Shown one piece after another: positions 38,383 through 49,070 of a DNA stretch of 64,000 nt. Position numbers and translations under genes: made by a program. Source of the DNA: Gammaproteobacteria bacterium (GTDB lineage Bacteria > Pseudomonadota > Gammaproteobacteria > Pseudomonadales > Pseudohongiellaceae); NCBI GenBank assembly GCA_030654835.1, contig JAURWS010000027.1, positions 57,492-121,491 of the forward strand. The letters run 5' to 3'. How positions within the stretch are numbered: position 1 is the first letter of the stretch; each line of letters begins with the position of its first letter. Below the pieces are notes generated by a model. The model was not told the DNA's origin. It was given only the letters and a program-made list of their open reading frames with translations, and did not search any database.

Positions 38383-38393
38383 CAAGAAGAATT

Positions 38394-40172
38394 ATGGAAG
38401 TCATCGACACCACATCGTACGCAGACTCAGTGACCGCCACGCTAGTGGAGGAGCTGTGTCTGCGTTTCGAGAATGAGGTCGTTGCCGTGCAGAGCTACTG
38501 CGACGGCATTCCGGTGCTGTGGCTCAAGCGCGATGGACTCAAGATCGTGATGCTGTACCTACGCCAGAGTGCCTCGATCCGCTTTCAGATGCTCTTCGAC
38601 ATTACTGCCATCGACGAGCGTGTGCGCGTCAGTCGTCAGGGCCAGCCCGAGAGCGACTTCACTGTCACCTATCACCTGATGTCTTTCACACACAATTGCG
38701 ACATTCGCCTCAAGGTGGCGCTGTTGGATGCGGACCTCGTGATGCCGACCATCAGCAATCTGTGGCCCAATGCCAACTGGTATGAACGCGAGTGCTGGGA
38801 CATGTTCGGCATCACCTTTGCGGGTCATCCCAATCTCACGCGCATCATGCTGCCGCCGACCTGGAAGGGTCATCCACTACGCAAGGATCATCCGGCACGG
38901 GCCACGGAGATGGAGCTGTATTCGCTCTCTGCTGAGCGCCAGATCGTCGAGCAAGAGGCCCTGCGTTTCAATCCGGAAGAGTGGGGCATGCGCCGCGACT
39001 CCAAGAATTCCGAGTTCATGTTTCTCAACCTCGGCCCTAATCATCCGAGCGTTCACGGCGTGTTCCGCATTGCGCTGCAGCTGGACGGCGAGATTCTCGT
39101 CGATGCCGTGCCCGACATCGGCTACCACCATCGCGGCGCCGAAAAAATGGGCGAGCGCCAGACCTGGCACACCTTCATTCCCTACACCGACCGCATCGAT
39201 TATCTCGGCGGTGTGATGAACAACCTGCCCTACGTGATGGCGGTGGAGAAGATGGCAGGCATCGTTGTGCCCGAGCGCGTGAAGGTGATTCGCGTGATGC
39301 TTTGCGAGATGTTCCGCATCGCCAGCCATCTGCTGTTCTATGGCACCTTTGCGCAAGACGTTGGGCAGCTCTCGCCGGTGTTCTACATGTTCGTGGACCG
39401 CGAGCGTGTCTTCAACATCATCGAATCCATCTGCGGCGCGCGCATGCACCCGGGCTGGTTCCGCATCGGCGGTGTCGCGCAGGATCTGCCTAACGGCTGG
39501 GACAAGGCCATTCGTGAACTGCTCGACTTCATGCCCGCGCGGCTGCGCGACTACGACAGCATGGTGATGAACAACGGAATTCTGAAGCGTCGCACTCAGG
39601 GCGTCGGTGCCTATGGCGTAAAGGAAGCCATGGACTGGGGCATCACAGGCGCGGGCCTGCGTGCCTGCGGCATGGAGTATGACTTCCGCAAGCAGCGTCC
39701 TTATAGCGGTTATGAGAATTTCGAATTCGAGGTGCCCATCGCAGTGAACGGCGATTGTTATGACCGCTGCGCCGTGCGCGTCGAAGAGATTCGTCAGAGC
39801 TTGCGCATCATTCGTCAGTGCGTGGACAACATGCCATCCGGCCCGTACAAATCAGCTCACCCTCTGACTACGCCGCCGCTGAAGGAAAAGAGCAAGCTCG
39901 ATATCGAGACGCTGATCAACCATTTCCTGAGTGTGAGCTGGGGCCCGGTGATTCCACCCAATGAAGTGACAATGACAATTGAAGCAACCAAGGGCCTCAA
40001 CAGTTACTACCTGGTGAGCGATGGCGGCACAGGCTCGTATCGCACGCGCATCAGAACGCCGTCATTCGCGCACCTGCAGATGATTCCGCAGATCAGCCGA
40101 GGCTTCATGGTGGCAGATCTGATTGCGATCATCGCCAGCATCGACTTCGTGATGGCGGATGTGGACAGGTGA
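38394..40172 (+). CDS. nuoC: NADH-quinone oxidoreductase fused subunit C/D
   Basis: The 592-residue protein fuses NuoC (about 1-185; [20 protein letters not shown]) and NuoD (about 200-592; [32 protein letters not shown], and a C-terminal ending in [14 protein letters not shown]). This nuoCD fusion is typical of gammaproteobacteria. The D part provides the His and Tyr of the quinone site. A GAAGAA ribosome site lies just before the ATG. Its stop overlaps the nuoE start. Confidence 0.97.
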   Translation: MEVIDTTSYADSVTATLVEELCLRFENEVVAVQSYCDGIPVLWLKRDGLKIVMLYLRQSASIRFQMLFDITAIDERVRVSRQGQPESDFTVTYHLMSFTHNCDIRLKVALLDADLVMPTISNLWPNANWYERECWDMFGITFAGHPNLTRIMLPPTWKGHPLRKDHPARATEMELYSLSAERQIVEQEALRFNPEEWGMRRDSKNSEFMFLNLGPNHPSVHGVFRIALQLDGEILVDAVPDIGYHHRGAEKMGERQTWHTFIPYTDRIDYLGGVMNNLPYVMAVEKMAGIVVPERVKVIRVMLCEMFRIASHLLFYGTFAQDVGQLSPVFYMFVDRERVFNIIESICGARMHPGWFRIGGVAQDLPNGWDKAIRELLDFMPARLRDYDSMVMNNGILKRRTQGVGAYGVKEAMDWGITGAGLRACGMEYDFRKQRPYSGYENFEFEVPIAVNGDCYDRCAVRVEEIRQSLRIIRQCVDNMPSGPYKSAHPLTTPPLKEKSKLDIETLINHFLSVSWGPVIPPNEVTMTIEATKGLNSYYLVSDGGTGSYRTRIRTPSFAHLQMIPQISRGFMVADLIAIIASIDFVMADVDR

Positions 40173-40711
40173 TGCCTATGAACATAATTGCCAGCAGCAC
40201 ATCACGACCGACTGCGCGCGCGCTCACTGCCGAAGAGAAGCACGAGATCGATCACGAGATGACGCTGTACCCGGACAAGCGCGCGGTGGGGTTGGAGGCG
40301 TTGAAGATTGTGCAGAAGCACCAGGGCTGGGTGTCGGATGAAAGTCTGATGGGTGTGGCGGAGTATCTCGGCATGTCTGCACATGAACTCGATGGTGTCG
40401 CGACGTTCTTCAATCTGATCTTTCGCAGACCGGTGGGAAGGAACGTGATCTTGTTCTGCGACAGCGTGAGCTGCTGGATCATGGGCTGCGATCGAATCAA
40501 GGAGCACATCAGCAATCGTCTGGGTATCGACTACGGACAGACGACTGCCGATGGCGAATACACCTTGCTGCCTGTGCCCTGTCTTGGTGATTGTGATCGT
40601 GCGCCGGTGATGCTGATGGATGGAGAACAGCATCGCAATTTGACTGCGGAAAAGATCGACCAACTGTTTGCGCAAAGAGCGTTGAACAAAGAGGCAAGTG
40701 AAAGCAAATGA
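40172..40711 (+). CDS. nuoE: NADH-quinone oxidoreductase subunit E
   Basis: The 179-residue thioredoxin-fold subunit carries the [2Fe-2S] cluster N1a with cysteines in LFCDSVSCWIMG and VPCLGDCDRAPVM. It sits in the NADH-oxidising module with NuoF. Start 40172 (ATG overlapping the nuoCD stop) is preferred; an ATG at 40178 and a GTG at 40169 are also in frame. It overlaps nuoF by four bases. Confidence 0.95.
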   Translation: MPMNIIASSTSRPTARALTAEEKHEIDHEMTLYPDKRAVGLEALKIVQKHQGWVSDESLMGVAEYLGMSAHELDGVATFFNLIFRRPVGRNVILFCDSVSCWIMGCDRIKEHISNRLGIDYGQTTADGEYTLLPVPCLGDCDRAPVMLMDGEQHRNLTAEKIDQLFAQRALNKEASESK

Positions 40712-41988
40712 CTGATCGTCCCCTGACCAGGAACATCGACATGAGCCGGGCACCGTTCGACATCGGACAGTACCGCGCGGCCGGTGGCTATGGCAGCGTG
40801 GAAAAAATGTTGAAGACGATGGCGCCGGGCGACGTGCTCGACCTGGTCAAGAATTCCGGATTGAAGGGAAGAGGAGGGGCAGGGTTTCCCACGGGTCTGA
40901 AATGGAGCTTCGTGCCCATGGGCGACAACGCGCCCAAGACCAAATACCTCGTCGTCAACGCCGACGAAATGGAACCAGGCACGTTCAAGGATCGATTGCT
41001 GATGGAAGGTGATCCGCATCTGCTGCTCGAAGGCATGATGATCGCCGCGTACACGATTCAAGCGAACACGGCCTACATCTTTTTACGCGGCGAATATCTG
41101 CGTGCGGAAAAACTGCTGCAGAACGCGATTGCCGAGGCGCACAACAAAGGGCTGCTCGGCAAGAATATTCAGGGCTCCGGATTTGATCTGGAGATCATCC
41201 TGCACACCAGCGCCGGGCGTTACATCTGCGGCGAGGAAACTGCGCTGCTCAACGCGCTGGAAGGTAAGCGCGCCAATCCCCGCGCCAAGCCGCCCTTCCC
41301 CCAGGTCAGCGGACTTTGGGGCAAGCCGACCATCGTCAACAACGTCGAGACGCTGTGCAATCTGCCGGGCATCGTCAACTACGGCATCGAGTGGTTCAAA
41401 GGTCTTGGGCTCGGCGCCGACGCGGGAACGAAGCTGTGTGGTGTCAGTGGCCGTGTGAAGAATCCGGGTTGCTGGGAATTGCCGCTGGGCACGCCGATCC
41501 GCGAACTGCTTGAAGATAAAGCGGGTGGCATGTGTGATGGATATGCGTTACGCGCCTTCCTGCCCGGTGGTGGCTCCACGGATTTTCTGCTGCCTCAGCA
41601 CCTCGATCTCACGCTGGATTACGACGTGATCGGCAAGGCGGGCAGTCGCCTGGCCACCGGCACGATGATCGTGCTCGATGATCGAACCTGCCCCGTGGGC
41701 ATGGTGGGCAACCTGATGAAATTTTTCAGTCACGAGTCCTGCGGTTGGTGTACGCCGTGCCGCGATGGGCTGCCGTGGATCGATGAGATATTCCAGCGCT
41801 TCGAGAAGGGCGGTGGGTTGGAGTCGGACATGCAGGTGCTGACCGATCATCTGGAATACCTGGGGCCGGGTCGCACGTTCTGCGCGCTGGCACCCGGCGC
41901 GATGGCACCGCTGGGCAGTGCGCTGCGCCACTTCCGCGACGACTTCCACGATCACATTCACGGCGGAGGCTGTCCATGGCAAAGATAA
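40708..41988 (+). CDS. nuoF: NADH-quinone oxidoreductase subunit F
   Basis: The 426-residue flavoprotein oxidises NADH. It contains the NADH/FMN site GLKGRGGAGFPTGLKW and NADEMEPGTFKDR, GRYICGEETALLNALEGK, and the [4Fe-4S] N3 ligands SCGWCTPCRDG with a later cysteine (TFCALAPGA). Length matches homologues. It overlaps nuoG by 13 bases, implying coupled translation. Confidence 0.97.
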   Translation: MTDRPLTRNIDMSRAPFDIGQYRAAGGYGSVEKMLKTMAPGDVLDLVKNSGLKGRGGAGFPTGLKWSFVPMGDNAPKTKYLVVNADEMEPGTFKDRLLMEGDPHLLLEGMMIAAYTIQANTAYIFLRGEYLRAEKLLQNAIAEAHNKGLLGKNIQGSGFDLEIILHTSAGRYICGEETALLNALEGKRANPRAKPPFPQVSGLWGKPTIVNNVETLCNLPGIVNYGIEWFKGLGLGADAGTKLCGVSGRVKNPGCWELPLGTPIRELLEDKAGGMCDGYALRAFLPGGGSTDFLLPQHLDLTLDYDVIGKAGSRLATGTMIVLDDRTCPVGMVGNLMKFFSHESCGWCTPCRDGLPWIDEIFQRFEKGGGLESDMQVLTDHLEYLGPGRTFCALAPGAMAPLGSALRHFRDDFHDHIHGGGCPWQR

Positions 41989-44789
41989 CCGTTGATGGCA
42001 TCGTCTATGAGGTCAACCCGCAGAACAATCTGCTGCAGGAGTGTCTGTCGCATGGGCTTGACCTGCCCTATTTCTGCTGGCATCCGTGCATGGGTTCAGT
42101 CGGCGCCTGTCGTCAGTGCGCGGTGAAACAATATCGCAACGCCGACGACAAGATCGGCACGGTGGTGATGTCGTGCATGACGCCTGCCAGTGACGGCGCG
42201 ATCATTTCCATTGCCGATGCGCAGGCCGTGAAGATGCGCAGCAGTGTCATCGAGAGTCTGATGATCAGTCACCCTCACGACTGTCCGGTGTGCGAAGAAG
42301 GGGGCGAGTGCCACCTGCAGGACATGACACAGATGTCCGGTCACAACTATCGCCGCTACGACTTCAAGAAGGTCACGCATCGCAACCAGAATCTTGGTCC
42401 CTTCATCAATCATGAGATGAACCGCTGCATCGCCTGTTACCGTTGCGTGCGCTACTACGACGATTACGCGGGCGGCAAGGATCTGGCAGCACTCGGCGCG
42501 CATCATCACGTCTACTTCGGGCGCCAGGAAGAAGGGACACTCGAGAGCGAGTTCAGCGGCAATCTGGTAGAGGTGTGCCCGACTGGCGTGTTCACCGACA
42601 AGACTTTCAGTGAACACTACACGCGCAAGTGGGATCTGCAAACGGCGCCTTCGATCTGCACCGGTTGCGGAGCCGGGTGCAACACTACACCGGGTGAGCG
42701 CTACGGCACGCTGCGCCGCATCGTCAATCGTTACCATCATGATCTGAACGGTTACTTCCTCTGCGACCGTGGACGCTTTGGTTACGGTTTCAACAGCAGC
42801 GACAATCGCATCACTGAAGCGAGTCTTGTGTCCTCGCATGCCGACGAGAAGGGTGTACGCAAGCCGCTCACGCAACAGGAGGCTCAGCGCCAGTTCGATG
42901 CGCTGACGGCAGGCGATGTCGTCGGCATCGGTTCACCGCGCGCGTCGCTGGAAAGCAATCTGGCGTTGCGTGCCCGCGTTGGCGTGAAGAATTTCTACGC
43001 GGGTTTCTCCGCAGAGCAGCAACGCTGCATGCAGGCTGTTATTGCCATCAACCGCGAGCAGGGGCTGCATTGCCCTGATATCCGCACACTGGAGCAGGCC
43101 GACTGCGTGCTGGTCGTGAATGAAGACATCACCAATACGTCGCCACGTTTTGCGTTGGCCTTGCGTCAGGCTGTGCGTAATCGCGCGGCGCAACTGGCCA
43201 CCGATGCGCGCATTCCGCTGTGGCAGGATGCAGCGGTGCGTGAGCTGGCGCAAAACGAATTGAGCCCGCTGTTCATTCTGAGTCCGCAGGGCACCCGATT
43301 GGACGATGTCGCGACGGAGACCTTCCTCAGCACCATCGCTCAGCAAGTGGCATTGTTGTCTGCCATTGCCAACACCATTGATGCCTCCGTGGGAACTGCC
43401 GCGACCGACGAAGATTCCGCAGAGCAGGCAAGGCGTATTGCCGCTGCCCTCATCAGCGCCACAAAGCCCACGATTGTTTCGGGCACCAGCGCCGGGAGTG
43501 AGGCGTTGATCCATGCGACTGCCAATGTCGCCAGGGCATTGCGCAAATACAGTGTGCAATCCGCTGCGATCAATCTGTGTTTTGCCATGCCCGAGGTCAA
43601 CACCATGGGGCTGGCTTTATTGATGGAGGAGGGCGGCGGCACTCTCGACGAGGCGCTGCAACGCCTTGCCCGTGGCAACGCTGATGCCGCCATCGTGCTG
43701 GAGAATGATCTCTCACTGCGCACTACACCCGCCGCGATTGATGCGGCAATTGCAGGTACTGATTCCGGTAGTGCGGTATGGGTGGTGATCGATCAGCTCC
43801 ACAACAGTTTCAATGCGCGTGCGCAGTTGCTGCTGCCCGTCACGAGCTTCGCGGAGCAGAACTCTACCTTCGTGAACTACGAAGGGCGCGCGCAATCCAG
43901 TCATCAGGTGTTCCCGGCCGACGCGGCGCTGCGCCCCGGCTACGAGTGGCTGACACCCCACGATCCGCTCTCGCCTCTGCTCACCACCAGTGAGACGATT
44001 CTCTTTCACAGCGCGCAGACACTCGCGGCGTTTGCGGGAGCGGAGAAGCTGCTGCCACCGCGCACCGGCATGCAGGCGCTGATGAAGTCGCCACGCCAGC
44101 TACATCGCTACAGCGGCCGCACGGCCATGCACGCGCACAGCAATGTGCATGAGTCGAAACAGCCGACAGATCGGCAATCACCGATGGCGTTTTCGATGGA
44201 AGGATTGTCGCTGCAAAAGGATTCAAGTCTGCTCTCCGCAGCGTGGGCGCCCGGGTGGAATTCCAATCAGGCCATCAGCAAGTTTCAGGACGAGATCAAT
44301 GGTGAGCTGAAGCAAGGCTGCAAGGGTGTGCATCTGCTGCAGCGCACACTGCCGCCCCAGAGTGCAATGGCAGTCAATTCTGCCAAGGCCGGCAAAAAAG
44401 GCACATTCGTCGTCTACTTCATTGATCACATCTTCGGCAGCGACGAGTTGAGTGCCAAGTCGCCCGCCATTACCGCACGCTCCGTCGGCCCCTACCTGTG
44501 CATCGGCAAAAGCGAGGCGACTGCGCTCGGGCTGCATCAGCACGGCCTGGCCCGCGTCAGCAACGGAGATCATGTCGTGGAGTTGCCGGTGCTGATTCGT
44601 CAGCGTATCGCGGCGGGCGCGGTCGGCATCTACTGTGGTGCCGAGATCAATCGTCACCTTTTCGCTGGCAGCGTCAGCGTCGCTCCCGTAAACGAAGACG
44701 ACAACGTGCTGGCCCGCAGCCGCCAGATGTTCAGTGATCTCATCATCAATGATTCCCTTATTAATAACTCTGAATCAGGGAGGGGCTGA
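41976..44789 (+). CDS. nuoG: NADH-quinone oxidoreductase subunit G
   Basis: The 937-residue subunit has an N-terminal [2Fe-2S] domain ([15 protein letters not shown]), the His-Cys3 cluster ([18 protein letters not shown]), a further 4Fe-4S motif ([13 protein letters not shown]), and the off-pathway N7 site ([15 protein letters not shown] and [11 protein letters not shown]), followed by a molybdopterin-oxidoreductase-like domain. N7 and overall length (slightly above the E. coli 908) indicate the E. coli/Pseudomonas type. It bridges NuoEF to the quinone module. Confidence 0.96.
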   Translation: MAKITVDGIVYEVNPQNNLLQECLSHGLDLPYFCWHPCMGSVGACRQCAVKQYRNADDKIGTVVMSCMTPASDGAIISIADAQAVKMRSSVIESLMISHPHDCPVCEEGGECHLQDMTQMSGHNYRRYDFKKVTHRNQNLGPFINHEMNRCIACYRCVRYYDDYAGGKDLAALGAHHHVYFGRQEEGTLESEFSGNLVEVCPTGVFTDKTFSEHYTRKWDLQTAPSICTGCGAGCNTTPGERYGTLRRIVNRYHHDLNGYFLCDRGRFGYGFNSSDNRITEASLVSSHADEKGVRKPLTQQEAQRQFDALTAGDVVGIGSPRASLESNLALRARVGVKNFYAGFSAEQQRCMQAVIAINREQGLHCPDIRTLEQADCVLVVNEDITNTSPRFALALRQAVRNRAAQLATDARIPLWQDAAVRELAQNELSPLFILSPQGTRLDDVATETFLSTIAQQVALLSAIANTIDASVGTAATDEDSAEQARRIAAALISATKPTIVSGTSAGSEALIHATANVARALRKYSVQSAAINLCFAMPEVNTMGLALLMEEGGGTLDEALQRLARGNADAAIVLENDLSLRTTPAAIDAAIAGTDSGSAVWVVIDQLHNSFNARAQLLLPVTSFAEQNSTFVNYEGRAQSSHQVFPADAALRPGYEWLTPHDPLSPLLTTSETILFHSAQTLAAFAGAEKLLPPRTGMQALMKSPRQLHRYSGRTAMHAHSNVHESKQPTDRQSPMAFSMEGLSLQKDSSLLSAAWAPGWNSNQAISKFQDEINGELKQGCKGVHLLQRTLPPQSAMAVNSAKAGKKGTFVVYFIDHIFGSDELSAKSPAITARSVGPYLCIGKSEATALGLHQHGLARVSNGDHVVELPVLIRQRIAAGAVGIYCGAEINRHLFAGSVSVAPVNEDDNVLARSRQMFSDLIINDSLINNSESGRG

Positions 44790-44794
44790 ACATC

Positions 44795-45760
44795 ATGGTC
44801 TGGGAAGTCGGTTCACCTCTGAGCATCGGCGCCATTCTCTTCACGGTCATCATTGTCGCCGCGATGCTGATCTGGGTGGAACGCCGCCTGCTTGGTCTGT
44901 GGCAGGAACGCCTCGGCCCGAATCGTGTCGGCCCATTTGGTCTGCTGCAGGTGGTGGCGGACATGATCAAGATCTTCGCCAAGGAAGACTGGGTGCCGCC
45001 ATTCGCGGACAAGTTCAGTTTCGTTCTCGCACCGCCCATCATCATGTTCGTGATCCTGATGAGCTTCACGGTGATTCCGTTTGCACCCGGCGTGGGCGTG
45101 ATCGACTCGGATGTCGGCGTGCTGTTCGTGCTGGCGATGGCATCGCTGGGGGCCTACAGCGTGATGCTCGGTGGCTTGGCCTCGAACAACAAGTATGCGC
45201 TGCTCGGCAGTTTGCGTGCTGCGGCGCAGATGGTGAGCTACGAAGTGTTCATGGGCATCTCCTTGCTGGGCGTTGTGGCGCTGACCGGTTCCTTCAATCT
45301 GCGCGACATCGTCATCGCGCAAACCGATGGCTGGTTCATCATTCCGCAATTCATCGGCTTCCTGATCTTCATGATTGCGGGCATCGCCGAAAGTCACCGT
45401 TTACCCTTCGATATTCCCGAGGCCGAGCAGGAGATTGTCGCTGGTTATCACACCGAATATTCGGGCATGAAGTTCGGCATGTTCTTCGTGGGGGAGTATC
45501 TGGGCGTGCTGCTGATCTCGTCGCTGCTGGTGGTGCTGTTCTTCGGCGGCTGGCTGGGCCCGGCCTTCCTGCCACCGATTGTCTGGTTTGTGCTGAAGAC
45601 CTCGTTCTTCATCGCGTTCTTTATTCTGCTGCGCGCCGCAATTCCGCGGCCGCGTTATGACCAACTCATGACCTATGGCTGGCTGTTCCTGCTGCCGCTG
45701 TCGTTGCTCAACCTGATGATCACGGGCGCGTTTGTGCTCTGGCAGGAAGGAGGCATGTAA
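44795..45760 (+). CDS. nuoH: NADH-quinone oxidoreductase subunit H
   Basis: The 321-residue membrane subunit forms most of the quinone-access channel. Diagnostic stretches are [40 protein letters not shown], and [20 protein letters not shown] followed by [11 protein letters not shown]. About eight hydrophobic spans are present. It starts 5 bases after nuoG and abuts nuoI directly. Confidence 0.97.
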   Translation: MVWEVGSPLSIGAILFTVIIVAAMLIWVERRLLGLWQERLGPNRVGPFGLLQVVADMIKIFAKEDWVPPFADKFSFVLAPPIIMFVILMSFTVIPFAPGVGVIDSDVGVLFVLAMASLGAYSVMLGGLASNNKYALLGSLRAAAQMVSYEVFMGISLLGVVALTGSFNLRDIVIAQTDGWFIIPQFIGFLIFMIAGIAESHRLPFDIPEAEQEIVAGYHTEYSGMKFGMFFVGEYLGVLLISSLLVVLFFGGWLGPAFLPPIVWFVLKTSFFIAFFILLRAAIPRPRYDQLMTYGWLFLLPLSLLNLMITGAFVLWQEGGM

Positions 45761-46300
45761 ATGTTGAGGCTCATCAAGGACACGCTAATCAGTCAGGTCG
45801 TCACGTTGTGGCGTGTGTTCGTGCATGCGTTCGACAAGACCGACACCGTGGAGTACCCCGACGTGCAGCCGCAGATGGCCGCGCGCTGGCGTGGCCGCAT
45901 CATTCTCAGCCGTGATCCGGATGGCGAGGAGCGTTGCGTGGCCTGCAACCTCTGCGCGGTGGCCTGCCCGGTGGATTGCATCGCGCTGCAGAAAGCCGAA
46001 GACGACGAAGGGCGCTGGTATCCCGAATTCTTCCGCATCAACTTCTCGCGCTGCATCATGTGCGGTTTTTGCGAAGAGGCCTGCCCCACCAACGCGATTC
46101 AGCTGACCCCGGATTTTGAGATGGCCGAATACGTACGCCAGGACATGGTGTGGGAGAAAGAAGACCTTCTGATCAACGGTACCGGCAAATACCACGACTA
46201 CAACTTCTATCGGGTGGCCGGGAAGAAGATCGGCGGCAAGGACAAAGGTGAGGCGCGCAACGAAGCGCCGCCTGTCGACGTGAGGAGCCTGCTGCCATGA
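45761..46300 (+). CDS. nuoI: NADH-quinone oxidoreductase subunit I
   Basis: The 179-residue subunit carries two [4Fe-4S] clusters, N6a and N6b, with ligands in [15 protein letters not shown] and [15 protein letters not shown]. It conducts electrons from NuoG to NuoB. The gene begins immediately after the nuoH stop and overlaps nuoJ by four bases. Confidence 0.97.
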   Translation: MLRLIKDTLISQVVTLWRVFVHAFDKTDTVEYPDVQPQMAARWRGRIILSRDPDGEERCVACNLCAVACPVDCIALQKAEDDEGRWYPEFFRINFSRCIMCGFCEEACPTNAIQLTPDFEMAEYVRQDMVWEKEDLLINGTGKYHDYNFYRVAGKKIGGKDKGEARNEAPPVDVRSLLP

Positions 46301-46779
46301 CGATGCTTTTCTATCTTGCGGGTGCCGTCGCACTCATCTCCACGATCTCGGTGACCATCAGTACCAACGTCGTGCATGCACTGGTGTATTTGATTATTTC
46401 CCTGCTCGCCGTGGCGGTGATCTTCTTCGTGCTCGGCGCGCCCTTTGCCGCGATGCTTGAAGCGATTGTGTACGCGGGCGCGATCATGGTGCTGTTCCTG
46501 TTCGCGATGATGATGCTCAACCTGGGGCAGGCGACGGAAAATGAAGAGAAGGCCTGGCTGCGTCCGCAGTTGTGGGTCGGTCCGGGTCTGTTGATTCTGG
46601 CGCTGTTGGTGCAACTGGTGAGTGTGCTCGTCACGCAGCGGGTAGACGTGGTGCCGGTGGAAGTGGGTGTGCATGAACTCAGCGTGTTGTTGTTCGGTCC
46701 GTGGCTGCTCGCGGTGGAACTCGCCTCGATGCTGCTGCTGGCGGGTTTGATCGCTGCCTACCACCTGGCGAAGAGATAG
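46297..46779 (+). CDS. nuoJ: NADH-quinone oxidoreductase subunit J
   Basis: The 160-residue membrane subunit has five spans and the conserved third-helix motif [20 protein letters not shown], which contains the pi-bulge region linking quinone chemistry to proton pumping. It overlaps nuoI by four bases and lies 23 bases before nuoK. Confidence 0.95.
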   Translation: MTMLFYLAGAVALISTISVTISTNVVHALVYLIISLLAVAVIFFVLGAPFAAMLEAIVYAGAIMVLFLFAMMMLNLGQATENEEKAWLRPQLWVGPGLLILALLVQLVSVLVTQRVDVVPVEVGVHELSVLLFGPWLLAVELASMLLLAGLIAAYHLAKR

Positions 46780-46802
46780 GAATGATTTAAAGGTAAACCT
46801 AA

Positions 46803-47111
46803 ATGCCATCGATTCCTTATGAACACGGCTTGATCCTCGCGGCGATTCTCTTCGTCTGCGGGCTAATCGGCGTGCTGACGCGGCGCAACATCGTGTTTGT
46901 CCTGATGTCGCTGGAGATCATGCTCAATGCGTGTGGTCTCGCGTTTGTGGTGGGCTCTGCTCGCTGGGGTCATGCCGACGGACAGATCATGTTCCTGATG
47001 ATTCTCACGCTCGCCGCTGCCGAGGTGGCGGTGGGGTTGGGACTCATCATTCAAATGTACAGGCGATTCCACACCGTGGATATCAGTGTTCTAAGTGAAA
47101 TGAAGGGATGA
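46803..47111 (+). CDS. nuoK: NADH-quinone oxidoreductase subunit K
   Basis: The 102-residue membrane subunit has three spans with the conserved glutamates in [15 protein letters not shown] and [20 protein letters not shown], which belong to the proton path. Length matches E. coli NuoK (100). A REP palindrome lies in the 57-base gap before nuoL. Confidence 0.95.
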   Translation: MPSIPYEHGLILAAILFVCGLIGVLTRRNIVFVLMSLEIMLNACGLAFVVGSARWGHADGQIMFLMILTLAAAEVAVGLGLIIQMYRRFHTVDISVLSEMKG

Positions 47112-47134
47112 TGAAGCGATGAGAGCGGTTATTT

Positions 47135-47161
47135 TCGCGGGCGGGGCCCGCTCCCACAGGG
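47135..47161 (-). repeat. REP palindrome (copy 2), between nuoK and nuoL
   Basis: On the minus strand it reads CCCTGTGGGAGCGGGCCCCG and continues CCCGCGA, the same family as the copies near 24.3, 50.4 and 52.6 kb. The conserved CACAGGG end lies 7 bases before the nuoL ATG and forms its Shine-Dalgarno sequence. Confidence 0.85.
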
Positions 47162-47168
47162 TGACGTG

Positions 47169-49070
47169 ATGTTGGAATGGATTGGACTGTTGCCAGCATT
47201 TCCCCTCGCGGGTTTCCTCGCGCTGGTGCTCACGCGCGGCTCGTTGCCACGCCGCATCGCGGGGCTGATCGGCGTCGGCAGCATTGGGCTTTCCTTCCTG
47301 CTGGCGGCTCTCGTCAGCATCGAGTTTCTCGGCAGCGGTCTTGACTCGCACACACAACCGCTATGGACGTGGATGAGTGTCGGCACGTTCACGCCCGGCT
47401 TCTCGTTCTACCTCGACGGGCTGACCGTGGTGATGCTGCTCATCATCAGCGGTGTTGGTTTTCTGATTCATCTCTACTCCACCGGCTTCATGGCGGATGA
47501 TCCGGGCTTCGCGCGTTTCTTCGCCTACATGAACCTGTTCGTCGCGTCGATGCTGGTACTGGTGCTGGCCGACAATCTGGTGCTGCTCTATCTGGGTTGG
47601 GAAGGCGTGGGGCTGTGCAGCTATCTACTGATCGGTTTCTGGTACGACAACCCCGCCAACGGTTATGCCGCGCGCAAAGCGTTTGTTGTGACCCGTGTGG
47701 GCGATACCTCGATGGCGATCGGTCTGTTCCTGCTGTTTCAGCAACTTGGCACGCTCAATATTCAGGAGATTCTGACGCTGGCGCCGCAGCAGTGGTCAGA
47801 AGGTCAGGGCATGGCAGTGGCGGCTGCAGCGCTACTGCTTGGTGGCGCCGTCGGCAAATCCGCACAACTGCCGCTGCAGACGTGGTTACCCGATGCCATG
47901 GCAGGCCCGACACCGATCAGCGCACTGATCCACGCCGCTACGATGGTGACTGCGGGTGTCTATCTGATTGCGCGCACTCACATCCTGTTCGAGTTGGCGC
48001 CGTCGGTGCAGTTGCTGGTGGCGTTTGTGGGTCTGGCGACATTACTGATGGCAGGATTCACCGCGCTCACCCAGCGTGACATCAAGCGCATTCTCGCCTA
48101 CTCCACCATCAGCCAGATCGGCTACATGTTCCTCGCTCTGGGTGTCGGCGCGTGGTCGGCGGCGATCTTCCATCTGATGACTCATGCGTTCTTCAAAGCG
48201 CTGCTGTTCCTCGCAGCAGGCACCGTGATTCTCAGTCTGCATCACGAGCATGACATCTTCCGTATGGGCGACATGCGCAGGAAGCTGCCGGTGGCGTTCT
48301 GGTCGTTCGTGATCGGAAGTGCGGCGCTCACGGCGTTGCCGTTCACCTCCGGCTTCTACAGCAAGGACGAGATACTGCTCGCTGCGCTCGCCCATCCGCA
48401 GTACGGCATGCTGTTGTGGCTCGGCGGCGTGCTCGGTGCCTTCATGACGGCGCTGTACAGTTTCCGGCTGGTGTTTGTGGTGTTCTTCGGCAGGGATAAC
48501 TACCAGGAGCACGCCAGTCACGACACGCATCATGTCTCCAGCGCGATCCGAGAGGAGACCGGCATTGCCATGGCGTTGCCATTACTTATTCTCGGCGTCC
48601 TGTCATTGTTTGGCGGGCTCATCCACGTCCCTGTGGATGCTGTGTTTGCTCACGCAGGGGCACATGAAGAAACACACCCGAGCCAGCTCATTCACACCGT
48701 CATGATTCTGGTGCCGATCTTCGGTGTGATGATCAGCTATCTGCTTTACGGCAGTCGTCCATATGAGAAGGCCGGGCAACATCTGCGTACGCAGATTCTC
48801 AATTCTCCCCTCGGCAGATTCTTGAACCGCTTCTGGTTCAGCGGATGGGGCATGGACGCACTCTATAACTTTGTCTTCGTCAAACCCTTCCTCGCGCTCG
48901 CCCAGTTCAATCGTCGCGACGTGATCGATCAGTTCTACACGGCACTGGCAGAGCTCGCGCGCATCAGCAATCGCGCCCTCGTGCTCACGCAGACGGGCTA
49001 CCTGCGCTGGTATGCCATCAGTCTCGTCGGCGGGCTCGTGCTCGTGATCGGCATAGGAGTGTGGGCATGA
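47169..49070 (+). CDS. nuoL: NADH-quinone oxidoreductase subunit L
   Basis: The 633-residue antiporter-like subunit contains YLGWEGVGLCSYLLIGFWYD, KSAQLPLQTWLPDAMAGPTP, SALIHAATMVTAGVYLIAR and the discontinuous-helix region ALTQRDIKRILAYSTISQIG. The C-terminal part provides the long lateral helix and final span. It forms the distal end of the membrane arm. The ATG at 47169 is chosen; GTG at 47166 is adjacent. The ribosome site comes from the upstream REP. It overlaps nuoM. Confidence 0.97.
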   Translation: MLEWIGLLPAFPLAGFLALVLTRGSLPRRIAGLIGVGSIGLSFLLAALVSIEFLGSGLDSHTQPLWTWMSVGTFTPGFSFYLDGLTVVMLLIISGVGFLIHLYSTGFMADDPGFARFFAYMNLFVASMLVLVLADNLVLLYLGWEGVGLCSYLLIGFWYDNPANGYAARKAFVVTRVGDTSMAIGLFLLFQQLGTLNIQEILTLAPQQWSEGQGMAVAAAALLLGGAVGKSAQLPLQTWLPDAMAGPTPISALIHAATMVTAGVYLIARTHILFELAPSVQLLVAFVGLATLLMAGFTALTQRDIKRILAYSTISQIGYMFLALGVGAWSAAIFHLMTHAFFKALLFLAAGTVILSLHHEHDIFRMGDMRRKLPVAFWSFVIGSAALTALPFTSGFYSKDEILLAALAHPQYGMLLWLGGVLGAFMTALYSFRLVFVVFFGRDNYQEHASHDTHHVSSAIREETGIAMALPLLILGVLSLFGGLIHVPVDAVFAHAGAHEETHPSQLIHTVMILVPIFGVMISYLLYGSRPYEKAGQHLRTQILNSPLGRFLNRFWFSGWGMDALYNFVFVKPFLALAQFNRRDVIDQFYTALAELARISNRALVLTQTGYLRWYAISLVGGLVLVIGIGVWA

